Assembly: GCA_964403795.1 (NCBI GenBank)
Contig: CAYOHP010000060.1
Location: 1 to 36,230 of the forward strand
DNA length: 36,230 nucleotides
Reading direction: 5' to 3'
DNA from: CAYOHP01 sp964403795 [NCBI: uncultured bacterium]
GTDB lineage: Bacteria > Muiribacteriota > UBA6191 > CAZXTJ01
The translations under genes were made by a program, and so were the position numbers. Below are positions 8,265 through 16,341 of the stretch, piece by piece (positions within the stretch are counted from its first letter, which is position 1; each line of letters begins with the position of its first letter). A model generated the notes under the pieces. That model had not been told where the DNA came from and did no database searches. It worked only from the letters and a program-made list of their open reading frames with translations.

Positions 8265-9299
8265 ATGATCTCCTACCTCCTCCACGTGGGCTTGAACCTC
8301 GGCTTCGTGCTGGTGATCGTCCCGGGGATCTTCCTGGCGGTCTTCCGCTACCTGGTCTCGCTCGGGCTCCCTCCCGACCTCACCGACGTCTGGGGCCTGG
8401 CGGTGCTCGGCGGCACCGGCGTCCTCCTGGTCCTCGAAGCCCTGGGCTGGGTCTTCTGGAAGCTCCGGGGTTCGCCCAGCCCGAGGCCCGCACCGGAGAT
8501 GCCGGCCTGGTTCCGCCGCACCTTGTGGGCGGGGGTCTTCCTGGTGGTGGGCACGGTGGTGCTGGCCGGGACCTCGGCCGGAGCGCTCCGGTTCCTGCTC
8601 GGCTCCTGGCCCCGACTCGACGAGGCCGCCTCGTGCTACCTGGGCGAGCTGGCCCTGACCCCGCTCGGGACCTCCGGGAAGGGCCCCTACCAGGCGGCCT
8701 TCCAGCTGCGGGCCGAGGTGCCGGCCGCGGCCCCCCTCTCGATCGGCGACCCCGAGGCGATCGAGGTCGAGGTGGTGGTGGTCAGCTTCTCCGGACCGGT
8801 GGGCGAGGCCTTGGCCCGGATCGGGGTGGAGGACGTGGCACTGCCCTTCGACCTCTACCAGCGCGAGGTGGAGGATGCCGCCCCGGGCAAGGTGGGAGCG
8901 CTCGCCAGCCGCCTCGATCCCCTGGTCGAGAAGACCTTGGCCGCCCTCGCCCACGTGCCCGGCATCGAGGTGGCGCGCCTCAGGACCGCCTCCCAGAAGG
9001 TCAAGGACGGCAAGGTCTGGGGCCTGCTGGTCGAGGCCGGCAAGGCTCGCTTCGTCCCGGCCCGGGCCCGGCCGGTGGCACCCCCGCCCCCCACCCAGCC
9101 TCCGCCGCGCCCCGCCCCGAAGCTCGACCCCGGGGACGACCCCTTCGCCGACCCGGACGACCCGAGCGGCAACCCGGTCACCACCCGGCTGCCCACCGAC
9201 CGACCGACCGACCCCGGCACCGATCTGGCGGCCGGCCTCCCCCGCGGCCCTCTCCCCAAGGAGCTCTACCCCGGGGATCCCTTCGAGGGCCTGGATTGA
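8265..9299 (+). CDS. Membrane protein of unknown function
   Basis: 344 residues with no family I recognise. Three hydrophobic helices lie at about residues 5-33, 44-66 and 87-113. They are followed by a soluble domain (about 120-275) rich in beta-type segments (e.g. IEVEVVVVSFSG) and a Pro-rich, acidic tail (about 275-344) with DDPFADPDDP and repeated PTDRPTDPG patterns, which looks disordered. The ATG follows the DUF501 stop without any gap, and the TGA overlaps the next start. The tight packing suggests co-expression with the DUF501 protein and the nucleotidyltransferase. The topology (which side the soluble domain faces) cannot be decided from the sequence. Confidence 0.7.
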   Translation: MISYLLHVGLNLGFVLVIVPGIFLAVFRYLVSLGLPPDLTDVWGLAVLGGTGVLLVLEALGWVFWKLRGSPSPRPAPEMPAWFRRTLWAGVFLVVGTVVLAGTSAGALRFLLGSWPRLDEAASCYLGELALTPLGTSGKGPYQAAFQLRAEVPAAAPLSIGDPEAIEVEVVVVSFSGPVGEALARIGVEDVALPFDLYQREVEDAAPGKVGALASRLDPLVEKTLAALAHVPGIEVARLRTASQKVKDGKVWGLLVEAGKARFVPARARPVAPPPPTQPPPRPAPKLDPGDDPFADPDDPSGNPVTTRLPTDRPTDPGTDLAAGLPRGPLPKELYPGDPFEGLD

Positions 9300-9898
9300 G
9301 CCGTCCCCAAGGCTTGGGTCCGGCCCTGGTGCTGGCGGCCGGCAGGGGCGAGCGACTGGGCGAGGTGAAGGCCCTGGCCCGGATCGGGGACCGGAGTCTG
9401 CTCGAGCGGAACCTCACGGCCCTCCGGGACGCCGGCTTCGATCCGGTCCTGGTGGTCACCGGCCACCACCCCGCCGCGGTCGAGGCCGAGGCCCTGGCCC
9501 TGGGGGCCCGCCCCGTTCGCAACCCGGATCCCGACCAGGGCATGCTCTCGAGTCTCCGGGTCGGCCTGGCCGCCCTGGAGCCGGGGGTTCCCGGGGTCCT
9601 GGTGCAGCCGGTCGACCACGGGGGAGTCTCTCCTGCCACCCTGGCCGCCCTGGCCGAGACCGTGGCCCGGTCCCCCGGGCAGATCGTGGTTCCCAGCTGG
9701 CGGGGCCGGCGAGGCCACCCCACCTGGTTCCCGGCGTCGGTGTTCCCGGAGCTGACCTCCGGCGAGCTCGCCGACGGGGCCCGCACCGTGCTCCGGCGCG
9801 ATCCATCCCGGGTCCGCCACCTCGAGGTCGAGGACCCCTGGGTGGTCCGCGACATCGACCGGCCCGAGGACCTGGCGGCACTCCGGAGGGCCTCATGA
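9296..9898 (+). CDS. MobA/MocA-like nucleotidyltransferase
   Basis: 200-residue NTP-transferase fold. The N-terminal nucleotide-binding loop LVLAAGRGERLGEVKAL (residues 11-27) matches the LAAGxSxRxGxxK signature; VQPVDHGGV holds the metal-binding Asp; GRRGHPTWFP is typical of the MocA/CoxI branch, whose known members transfer CTP or GTP to the molybdopterin cofactor or act on purine-like substrates. No molybdenum genes are nearby, so the substrate is open. The start is TTG at 9296, overlapping the preceding TGA as ATTGA; the conserved loop begins too soon after it for a later start. The end overlaps the next gene as ATGA. Confidence 0.78.
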   Translation: MSRPQGLGPALVLAAGRGERLGEVKALARIGDRSLLERNLTALRDAGFDPVLVVTGHHPAAVEAEALALGARPVRNPDPDQGMLSSLRVGLAALEPGVPGVLVQPVDHGGVSPATLAALAETVARSPGQIVVPSWRGRRGHPTWFPASVFPELTSGELADGARTVLRRDPSRVRHLEVEDPWVVRDIDRPEDLAALRRAS

Positions 9899-10662
9899 GC
9901 GAGGCCTTCCCGACCACCCTGGTGGTCGCCTGGCTGGTCATGGGTACGGCCATCCTGGTCGCCCGCCAGCGCTTCCAACGCTCCCTGGTCGCCCTCACCG
10001 CCGAGCCGGTGGCGGAGGGCGGGGCCGCCGGGCTGGTGCGGGGGGTCGTGACCACGGTCCAGGCCAGGATCCCGGGCCTGGCCTCCCTGGCGGTCTCCGA
10101 TCCGGTGGGGACCTGGCTCCTGCTGCAGCGGATCGGCCGGGAGGCGCTGGACCTGACCGAGACCTACGAGGCGGAGCTCGAGACCCTCGACCCCCGGGGC
10201 GTCCGGATCCTGCTCGGCCGCTACCGTCCCGACCCCGAGCACCGTGCCAGCGGCCTCTCGCTGGCCCTGGAACTCGCGGAGCGGTTGGCACCGCTGGCTG
10301 GCGAGGCGGGGCTGGAGCCGCCCTCGCTCGGGGTCGCCACCGACGACTCGCTCTCGGGACCGTTCCCGCTCCCGAACGGGCGATTGGTCCCCTGCTTCGG
10401 CAAGGGGCCGGACCGGGCCGGGGAACTCTGCGCCGCGGCCGGGCCCGGCGAGGTCTCGGTGGACGAGGAACGGGCCGGGGTGGACCAGGGCTTCCGGTTC
10501 GAGGTCCGGGCCGGGCGCCGGATCCTCCTCGGCGCCGATCCGAAACCCCTGGTCCTGGCGCCCGGCGCCGGTGGCTCCGCACCGTCGGAAGGGCCCGATC
10601 CGTCCGGCGACCGGGAGGTCGAGCCATCGATCCCCTGCTCTGGCTCCTCGTCCTCGGCCTGA
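9895..10662 (+). CDS. Membrane-anchored protein with degenerate class III cyclase-like domain
   Basis: 255 residues: one N-terminal membrane helix (about 6-23), then a soluble domain. Residues about 120-210 resemble the second half of class III nucleotide cyclases: a helix LALELAERLAPL, GVATDD where cyclases have GIxxG, and ELCAAAGPGEVSVDEE followed by GFRFE, compared with the usual ARLxxLAxPGEILVSE...FRFE. The metal-binding aspartates and the catalytic Asn/Arg (here DRAGEL) are absent, so if the relationship is real the domain is inactive. This match is by eye and remote. The start is ATG overlapping the previous stop as ATGA. The C-terminal 40 residues are low complexity and overlap the upstream part of the next reading frame. 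Confidence 0.6.
   Translation: MSEAFPTTLVVAWLVMGTAILVARQRFQRSLVALTAEPVAEGGAAGLVRGVVTTVQARIPGLASLAVSDPVGTWLLLQRIGREALDLTETYEAELETLDPRGVRILLGRYRPDPEHRASGLSLALELAERLAPLAGEAGLEPPSLGVATDDSLSGPFPLPNGRLVPCFGKGPDRAGELCAAAGPGEVSVDEERAGVDQGFRFEVRAGRRILLGADPKPLVLAPGAGGSAPSEGPDPSGDREVEPSIPCSGSSSSA
10613..10628 (+). promoter_or_regulatory. Ribosome-binding site before a possible ATC start
   Basis: GGGAGGT (10613-10619) stands six bases before the codon ATC at 10626, in the frame of the RING-like protein. No ATG, GTG or TTG lies in this frame between here and the GTG at 10677, yet the 17 codons in between encode a clean membrane helix. This suggests a non-standard start or an unannotated upstream start. 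Confidence 0.4.
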
Positions 10663-10676
10663 TCGCCTCCGGCCTG

Positions 10677-11408
10677 GTGTCGCGGGCCGCCGAGGCAGGC
10701 CTGCGACCGGCCCGGATCGCGCCCGACCCGCGCCTCCAGCTCCAGGCCGGCTCGGTGCCGCCCCGGATCGGGATCCGCGACCTCCGGGTCGAACCGGTGA
10801 CCCGGCTGGGGAAGCGCTCCGGCGTCAAGCTGGTCGCCCGGGTACGGGTCGAGGGCGGCCGGGGCCAGCCGCTCGTCTACCAGGCGGGGTTCCGGCTCCC
10901 CTCCGGGGTCCCGGTCCGGTCCGAGGCCTCCCACTACCGGGACGACCAGGGAAGGCTCCGGGCCAGCGCCCGCACCGCCCCACTCGCCCACGACGACGCG
11001 GCCTTCGACGACCTCTGGATCTTCGTGCCCTTCGGGGCCTTCGCACTGGCGGCTGGGACCCATGACCTCGACGCCTTGCTGGAACTCTCGGCGGGACCGG
11101 AGGCGACCGCCTCGGCCCGGTGCCGCTTCCTCCTGGTGCAGCCCGAGGCCGGCGCCGCCCGGGCTCCCGATGCCCCCGGTCCGGGGCCGGACGACGACCA
11201 GGGGCAGGAGCCGACCCTGGAGGTCACCGGGGTCGGGCTGTCGGGTCCGATCGGCTGCGGCGTCTGCCACAGCGAGGTGGTCGGGGCGGCCTGGGTCTGT
11301 CCGCGTTGCCGGGCGGTGCACCACCAGGACTGCTGGAGCTTCAACCGGGGCTGCTCCACCTACGGCTGCGGGGAGGGCGACCGGACCGGGGAGCCCGGTC
11401 GGGAGTAG
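10677..11408 (+). CDS. Prokaryotic RING-like zinc-finger protein
   Basis: 243 residues from the first standard start (GTG). A beta-rich middle domain (about 30-155) is followed by a Pro/Asp linker and a C-terminal zinc finger with C194, C197, C208, C211, H216, C219, C226 and C231. This is the cross-brace spacing C-x2-C-x10-C-x2-C-x4-H-x2-C of prokaryotic RING-type fingers, ending HHQDCW. The true start is probably at ATC 10626, which adds a membrane helix (IDPLLWLLVLGLIASGLV) and has a better ribosome-binding site. The fold binds zinc; ubiquitin-ligase-like activity cannot be claimed. The last 49 bases overlap the 3' end of a convergent kinase gene and encode the final Cys ligand. A related finger is found at 21345-22304. 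Confidence 0.75.
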   Translation: MSRAAEAGLRPARIAPDPRLQLQAGSVPPRIGIRDLRVEPVTRLGKRSGVKLVARVRVEGGRGQPLVYQAGFRLPSGVPVRSEASHYRDDQGRLRASARTAPLAHDDAAFDDLWIFVPFGAFALAAGTHDLDALLELSAGPEATASARCRFLLVQPEAGAARAPDAPGPGPDDDQGQEPTLEVTGVGLSGPIGCGVCHSEVVGAAWVCPRCRAVHHQDCWSFNRGCSTYGCGEGDRTGEPGRE

Positions 11409-13693
11409 CCCAAGAGCAACTTGGTGAAGCGGACCTCGCCCGCCACCGCACCCCGGAAGTTGTCGTCGTAGGTGACCTTCGCCTCCCCACCCCCTGCAGG
11501 CAGATCGGAAGGGAGGAAGGTGCGGGCCACATGGCCTTCCCGCCCCGGATCGGCGGCGGTGGCGTCGTCGAAGACGTAGAACCGGAGCCCGCCAGGGAGG
11601 TCGACCCGGAGGTGACGATCCCGCCCCAGGGCCCCGGGGACCTCGACCACCACCCGGCCGAGCGCCGGGGGCGGATCCGGCACCCGCGGCACCTTCACCT
11701 TGAGCGCGTAGGTCCGGCTCTGGTCGACCTTCAGATCCCGGGCCCCGGCCAGGATCACCGACTTGCCGAGCAAGGCGCTGTCGGAGAAGGTCGTCCCCGG
11801 GTCCTGGCGCAGGGCATAGGGGCCGGCCAGCAGCGAGGACGGCGAAGGCTCCAGCGGCACCGCGGCCACCGAGAGGCAGCGCTCGATCCGGCGGAGCTCC
11901 TCGAGCCGGGAGACCATGGCCACCCGGAGCGGGCCCTCCAGGTCGGGATTCGCCAGCACCGCGCCCGCCAGCGGCCCGATCTCCGCCAGATGGGGGAGGA
12001 TCCCGGACTCGTCCATGGCTTCCCGGAACTTCTGCGCCAGGCCCTCGGTCCCGTTCCAGAAGGCCCGCGCCAGCCGGTCCACGGTGCGCTCCACCTGGGC
12101 CTCGCCCACTTCCGCCAGGAAGCGCCGGGCCCCGGCCGCCAGCAGGTCGCCCAGGGCCAGGCGCACCGCCACCCGGCCGCCGATCGGGTCGGTCACCTCC
12201 ACCTGGAGCCCGCTGCCCTCCCGGGCGGCGTCGAGTTCCGGGAGCTCGACCCGGTGCGAGGTCGCCTCGGGACTCCCGACCGTGCCGGTCCCGCCACCCT
12301 GGCGGGGATAGCGCACCTCGACTTCGGCCCGGACCGGCAGGTCGAGTTCCAGCCGGAGGCGTCCGGGTTCCCCGCCGGCCAGCCGGGCCCGGTGTCCGTC
12401 GAGGAAGGCGGCCGGGGTCCGGATCGGGGTCCCGGCGGTGCCCCCGTCGCGCCAGCGCAGAATCACCTGGTACTCGGTGCCGGGGCGCAGACCCTCCACC
12501 ACCAGCTTGGAGCGGCCGTCGGCGTCGGCGGGGACCAGGGCGGGACCACCGGGGGGAACCTCGAAGCGCTCCCCGCCCGGCCCCAGGGCCAGCGCCTGGA
12601 CCGGCTCGTCCCGGCCGCCCGACCACGAGACCACGGCCCGGTCGATGCCGCCCTGGACGTCGACGCCGAAGGGCAGCTCCCGGGGCCGGGGCGCGGTCAC
12701 CTGGTAGCCGGCCGCGAAGCACGCCAGGAACACCACCAGGCGTCCGAGAGGGGTGGCGAGCGGGCTCGGGCGCGGGCTCGGCCCGGGCAGGCCGGCGAGC
12801 GGCATCGGGGGGGGCGCCGGTGTCCCGGGCGAGGTGGGCAATGCCGGCTCCCGGGGACCCGGCGGGGGCATCGGCTCCCGGCCTTCCAACACTGCATGGG
12901 CCTCGGAGGCGCTGTGGAAGCGGTCTTCCGGTTCGACCGCCATGCAGCGGTGGACGATCTCGGCCAGGTGCGGCGGGAAGTCCGGGACCTTCTCGAGCAG
13001 GTCGGGGATGGTCCCGGTCAGGATCCGGGACGAGACGGTGGGGAAGTCGTCGCCCCCGACCGCGGTCTCCCCGGTGGCGCACTCCCAGAGGATGAGTCCC
13101 ACCTGGTAGACGTCGGAACGGCCGTCCAGAGGGCGCCCGGTCAGGATCTCGGGCGACATGTAGCGGGGCGACCCGATCAGGGCCCCGGTCTTGGTCAGGG
13201 TCTTGGCGTCCTCGACATGGACCAGCCCGAAGTCCATGATGAGCGGCCGGCCGGTGCGGTCCACCATCACGTTGTGGGGCTTCAGGTCCCGGTGGACCAC
13301 CCCCACCGCGTGCAGCGCCTCGAGCGCCGAGAGCATCCCGAGTCCGAGGCCGCGGACCGTCTGCGGCGGCAGCCGGCCCTTCTTGGCGATCCGGGCGGCC
13401 AGGTCGACGCCGTCGACGAGCTGCATCGTGTAGTAGACGAGGCCCTGGTCCTCGCCCGCCTCCAGGATCCGCACCAGGTTGGGGTGCTCGACCGCGGCCA
13501 TGGCCCGGACCTCGCGCTGGAACCGCAGCCGCACGTCCTCCCGGGTGGCGTACTGGGGGAGCATGACCTTGAGCGCCACCTCGGCACCGGTGCGCGGGTG
13601 CTTGGCCCGGTAGACCGCGCCCATCCCGCCCTGCCCCAGGCGCGCCAGGATCCGGTAGCCGCCGACGGTCTCCGGTTGGCCTTCCTGTCCCAT
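11360..13693 (-). CDS. Transmembrane Ser/Thr protein kinase
   Basis: 777 residues. The N-terminal Hanks-type kinase domain (about 13-270) is complete: glycine loop GQGGMGAVY (20-28), Lys42 in ALKVM, Glu61, HRDLKPHN (134-141) with catalytic Asp136, DFG (154-156) and SPE (180-182). A Pro-rich linker leads to one membrane helix (about 316-333). The outer part starts with a fibronectin III-like beta domain (LVVEGLRPGTEYQVILRW) and continues with about 300 residues of unknown fold, probably the sensor. Family role: phosphorylates cytoplasmic Ser/Thr in response to an outside signal. The ATG at 13693 lacks a good ribosome-binding site. It follows the FHA-kinase gene by 31 bases, and its tail overlaps the convergent RING gene by 49 bases. 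Confidence 0.92.
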   Translation of the reverse strand: MGQEGQPETVGGYRILARLGQGGMGAVYRAKHPRTGAEVALKVMLPQYATREDVRLRFQREVRAMAAVEHPNLVRILEAGEDQGLVYYTMQLVDGVDLAARIAKKGRLPPQTVRGLGLGMLSALEALHAVGVVHRDLKPHNVMVDRTGRPLIMDFGLVHVEDAKTLTKTGALIGSPRYMSPEILTGRPLDGRSDVYQVGLILWECATGETAVGGDDFPTVSSRILTGTIPDLLEKVPDFPPHLAEIVHRCMAVEPEDRFHSASEAHAVLEGREPMPPPGPREPALPTSPGTPAPPPMPLAGLPGPSPRPSPLATPLGRLVVFLACFAAGYQVTAPRPRELPFGVDVQGGIDRAVVSWSGGRDEPVQALALGPGGERFEVPPGGPALVPADADGRSKLVVEGLRPGTEYQVILRWRDGGTAGTPIRTPAAFLDGHRARLAGGEPGRLRLELDLPVRAEVEVRYPRQGGGTGTVGSPEATSHRVELPELDAAREGSGLQVEVTDPIGGRVAVRLALGDLLAAGARRFLAEVGEAQVERTVDRLARAFWNGTEGLAQKFREAMDESGILPHLAEIGPLAGAVLANPDLEGPLRVAMVSRLEELRRIERCLSVAAVPLEPSPSSLLAGPYALRQDPGTTFSDSALLGKSVILAGARDLKVDQSRTYALKVKVPRVPDPPPALGRVVVEVPGALGRDRHLRVDLPGGLRFYVFDDATAADPGREGHVARTFLPSDLPAGGGEAKVTYDDNFRGAVAGEVRFTKLLLGYSRPGSPVRSPSPQP

Positions 13694-13724
13694 CGCGGGG
13701 AGCGTACCCGGCGGCAGGTCGCTC

Positions 13725-15149
13725 TCAGAGCAGGGGAAGGAGAGGGGCCAGCGCCCCGGCGACCAGTGCCCAGGCGGCCAGGCCGGGGAAACCCGCCCCC
13801 AAGGCCGTCGCGGCCAGGCCGGCGAGGAGCATCGCCAGGCAGCCTCCCCGCGCCGCGGGGGCGGGAGGCTCCCGATGGGCGGTCAGGTCGGAAGGAGGTG
13901 CCGGGGCGGCGGCGGCGGTGGGCGGCGGTGCCGGGCGCGCCTCGTCGGGATGGTCGACCCACAGGAACTCGTAGCCGGCGACCTCGAGCAGGCTCCCGGA
14001 GGCGAGCGGATGGTTGCCGGCCGCCACCCGCTGGCCCTGGAGGCGGACCTCGGCCTGGAAGTTCCCGGTCTCGAGGATCCACCCGGAGGCTGCCGGCCGG
14101 AACCGGAGCTGGCGGGGGGCGATCTCCCGGCTCTCGAGGTAGACCTCCACCCCCGGGTCGGAGCCGACGAAGAACGGCTTGCCGGCAGGGTCGTAGCGCA
14201 GGTTGATGCGGGGACAGACGAGCAGGGTTCCTCGGTAGTGCTTGGGGTCCCGCCAGTCGAGACCCTTGGCGGTGAGCGTCGCCTGGCGGGGCAGCTCGGG
14301 GTCCGGGGGGAGGTAGGGCATAGGCTTCCCGGCCCTGAGGGCCAACACGTCCTCCAGCAGGACATGCCCGCTCGGATAGCGGCGGTGCGGGTCCTTGAAG
14401 CCGGACCGACGGACCAGCTCGCGCATTCCCGGGGAGACGGGGCGATCGAGGGGTACGAAGAGGTCCTCCTCCAGACGGGCCAGGATGCGCTCGTAGTCGT
14501 TCTCCCGGGCGAAGGGCCTCTCGCCGGTCAGCATCTCGAAGAGGCAGACGCCGACCTGGTAGATGTCGGTGGCGGGGGTGGCGGTCCGCCCCACCACCTG
14601 CTCAGGGGCCATGTAGAGCGGCGTGCCCAGCATCTTCTGCCCGGCCCGGGTCACCTTGTCATGCTCGGGCCGGGCGAGCCCGAAGTCGGAGAGGACCACC
14701 CGGCCCTCCCGGGTGAGGAAGACATTGGCCGGCTTCACGTCGCGGTGCACCACCGACTTCACGTGGGCTTCGGCCAGGGCCCTGGCCATGGCCTCGACCC
14801 AGACCAGGCAGTGGTCCTCGGGGAGCTTCACCTGCCGCTTCAGATGGGCCTCGAGGGTCTCTCCGTCGAGCAGCTCCATGACGAACGCGAAGGTCGGGGC
14901 CGCGTCCACGAAGTCGACGAAGCCCACGATGTTGGGATGGGTGAGGGTCCTCAGGGTGCGGGCCTCGCGCCGGAATCGCTCCACCAGCTCGGGGTTGTCG
15001 GTGAACTCGGGGTGGAGGACCTTGACCGCTACCGGCGTCCCGTCGGCGACCCGCACGCCCTCATGGACGGTGGCGGTGGCCCCGACACCCAGGCAGCGGC
15101 CGAGCCGGTAGCCGCCGATGACCCACTCGTCCGCCCTCTCGGCGTCCAT
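13725..15149 (-). CDS. Ser/Thr protein kinase with FHA-like domain
   Basis: 474 residues. The kinase domain (about 12-275) has GVGATATVHEG (21-31) as a less common glycine loop, Lys43, HRDVKPAN (135-142), DFG (155-157) and APE. Residues about 320-405 resemble an FHA domain (FFVGSDPGVEVYL... LASGSLLEVAGYEFLWV), although the phosphothreonine-binding Ser/Arg positions are not well kept (IAPRQLRF), so binding is uncertain. A Pro/Ala linker and two short hydrophobic helices (about 433-474) end the protein and should anchor it with the kinase in the cytoplasm. The ATG overlaps the stop of the DHH gene as TGATG, so the two are translationally coupled. Confidence 0.9.
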   Translation of the reverse strand: MDAERADEWVIGGYRLGRCLGVGATATVHEGVRVADGTPVAVKVLHPEFTDNPELVERFRREARTLRTLTHPNIVGFVDFVDAAPTFAFVMELLDGETLEAHLKRQVKLPEDHCLVWVEAMARALAEAHVKSVVHRDVKPANVFLTREGRVVLSDFGLARPEHDKVTRAGQKMLGTPLYMAPEQVVGRTATPATDIYQVGVCLFEMLTGERPFARENDYERILARLEEDLFVPLDRPVSPGMRELVRRSGFKDPHRRYPSGHVLLEDVLALRAGKPMPYLPPDPELPRQATLTAKGLDWRDPKHYRGTLLVCPRINLRYDPAGKPFFVGSDPGVEVYLESREIAPRQLRFRPAASGWILETGNFQAEVRLQGQRVAAGNHPLASGSLLEVAGYEFLWVDHPDEARPAPPPTAAAAPAPPSDLTAHREPPAPAARGGCLAMLLAGLAATALGAGFPGLAAWALVAGALAPLLPLL

Positions 15150-16282
15150 CAGTCGGTCGGGTCGGGCTCGTCCTTGACGCCGAGCTTGGTGTAGAAGAGG
15201 TTCTCCATCGTCTGCACGACGATGCTCCAGAGCAGCTTCTTGTCGCCGGCGTTCTTGAAGATGCCGATCGGGACCTGGAAGCCGCCCTTGTCCTGGCGAC
15301 CGCCGCCGTAGGCCTTGCCGAGCTCGTTGGCCCCCAGCAGGTCCTTCAGGAACTGGTCCGGGTCGAGGCTCTGGCTGCGGGTCCGGAGCGAGCCGTCGAT
15401 CACGGCCTCGTCGATGATCCCGAACACCACCACGGTGTCGATGCCCTCGCGGCGGAGCAGGTAGTCGGCGGCCTGGGCGATGCCGTCCCGGTCCTCGGCC
15501 CTGACGAAGCCGACGCCGGAGAACAGGAAGTTGCCCCGGATCTGCTTGCGCTCCAGCGCCCGCTGGAGGATGTCCATGGCCTTCGACGAGATCGACTGGG
15601 CCGAGATGATCCGCAGCAGGTCCCGGTCGGCGTAGACCGAGAGGTACCCGGCGGCCTGGTGGTCGATGTCCTTGGCCAGGAAGAAGGCGTCGGTGTCGGT
15701 CCGGATCCCGTGCATCATGGCGGTCGCCAGCCGGACGTCGCTGATGTCGCCGGGTCGCAGACCCACCGGACCGTGCTGGAGGTACTCGGCGAAGATGGCC
15801 GAGGTCGAACCCGAGTTCTCCCGGATGTCGGTGAAACGGCCCTCGCTGGCGCCGGTCGCCCGGTGATGGTCCACGTGGGAGAGCAGGGGCGGGGACTGGG
15901 AGAGGATGGCGTCGGCCGGGAGCCGGGTGTCCTGGTGGTCGACGATGGCGTACCCGGCGAACTGGCCGAGGTCCATGGACTCGTCGTACTGCTGCATCTC
16001 GATCTCGAGGGTCTTCAAGAGCGCCCGGTTCTCGGGGTGGGAGATGGGGTGGAAGTAGACGATCTTGGTCTCCACCTCGAACCCGGCAGCGATCCGGCGC
16101 AGGGCCCAGGCCGAAGCGATGGAATCGGGGTCGGGGCTGCCCTGGATGGCGACCAGGATCCGCTGCCCCCGGTACTCCCGGAGCACGTCGCAGAGCTGGT
16201 TCACCTTGCGGGTGAGGCCCTCGCGGCCGGGCGGCTGGGTGATGACGGGTTCGCTGGGTACCGGCATGGTGGCTGGAGGCAT
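15149..16282 (-). CDS. DHH/DHHA1 family phosphoesterase
   Basis: 377 residues. DHH-family enzymes hydrolyse oligoribonucleotides, 3'-phosphoadenosine phosphate or cyclic dinucleotide products with manganese. Motif I is QGSPDPDSIASAWA (47-60), motif II is VDHQ (Asp115), motif III is VDHH (137-140), and RLATAMMHGIRTDTDAF carries motif IV. The DHHA1 part has GGGRQDKGGF. The first His of the usual HxxPDxD is Gln47 here, and the usual GGGH of DHHA1 is GGGR, so metal binding or substrate choice may differ from NrnA and GdpP. The ATG has an excellent GGGAGGA site. The C-terminus overlaps the FHA-kinase start. A link between nucleotide turnover and kinase signalling is possible but unproven. Confidence 0.82.
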   Translation of the reverse strand: MPPATMPVPSEPVITQPPGREGLTRKVNQLCDVLREYRGQRILVAIQGSPDPDSIASAWALRRIAAGFEVETKIVYFHPISHPENRALLKTLEIEMQQYDESMDLGQFAGYAIVDHQDTRLPADAILSQSPPLLSHVDHHRATGASEGRFTDIRENSGSTSAIFAEYLQHGPVGLRPGDISDVRLATAMMHGIRTDTDAFFLAKDIDHQAAGYLSVYADRDLLRIISAQSISSKAMDILQRALERKQIRGNFLFSGVGFVRAEDRDGIAQAADYLLRREGIDTVVVFGIIDEAVIDGSLRTRSQSLDPDQFLKDLLGANELGKAYGGGRQDKGGFQVPIGIFKNAGDKKLLWSIVVQTMENLFYTKLGVKDEPDPTD

Positions 16283-16341
16283 GACCGTTCCTCCCTATCC
16301 CAAGTGGAGCATGGAAACCCGGCCCCTGCCAGCCGCAGGGA

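Noticed and set aside
6717-8954. 745-codon minus-strand frame
   Set aside because: Overlaps the PNP gene in another frame and lies opposite the DUF501 and membrane genes; no motif.
10221-13082. 953-codon minus-strand frame
   Set aside because: Shadow of the plus-strand cyclase-like and RING genes and of the kinase in a different frame; Arg/Gly/Pro-rich with no domain.
11120-14206. 1,028-codon plus-strand frame
   Set aside because: Antisense shadow of two kinase genes; low-complexity composition.
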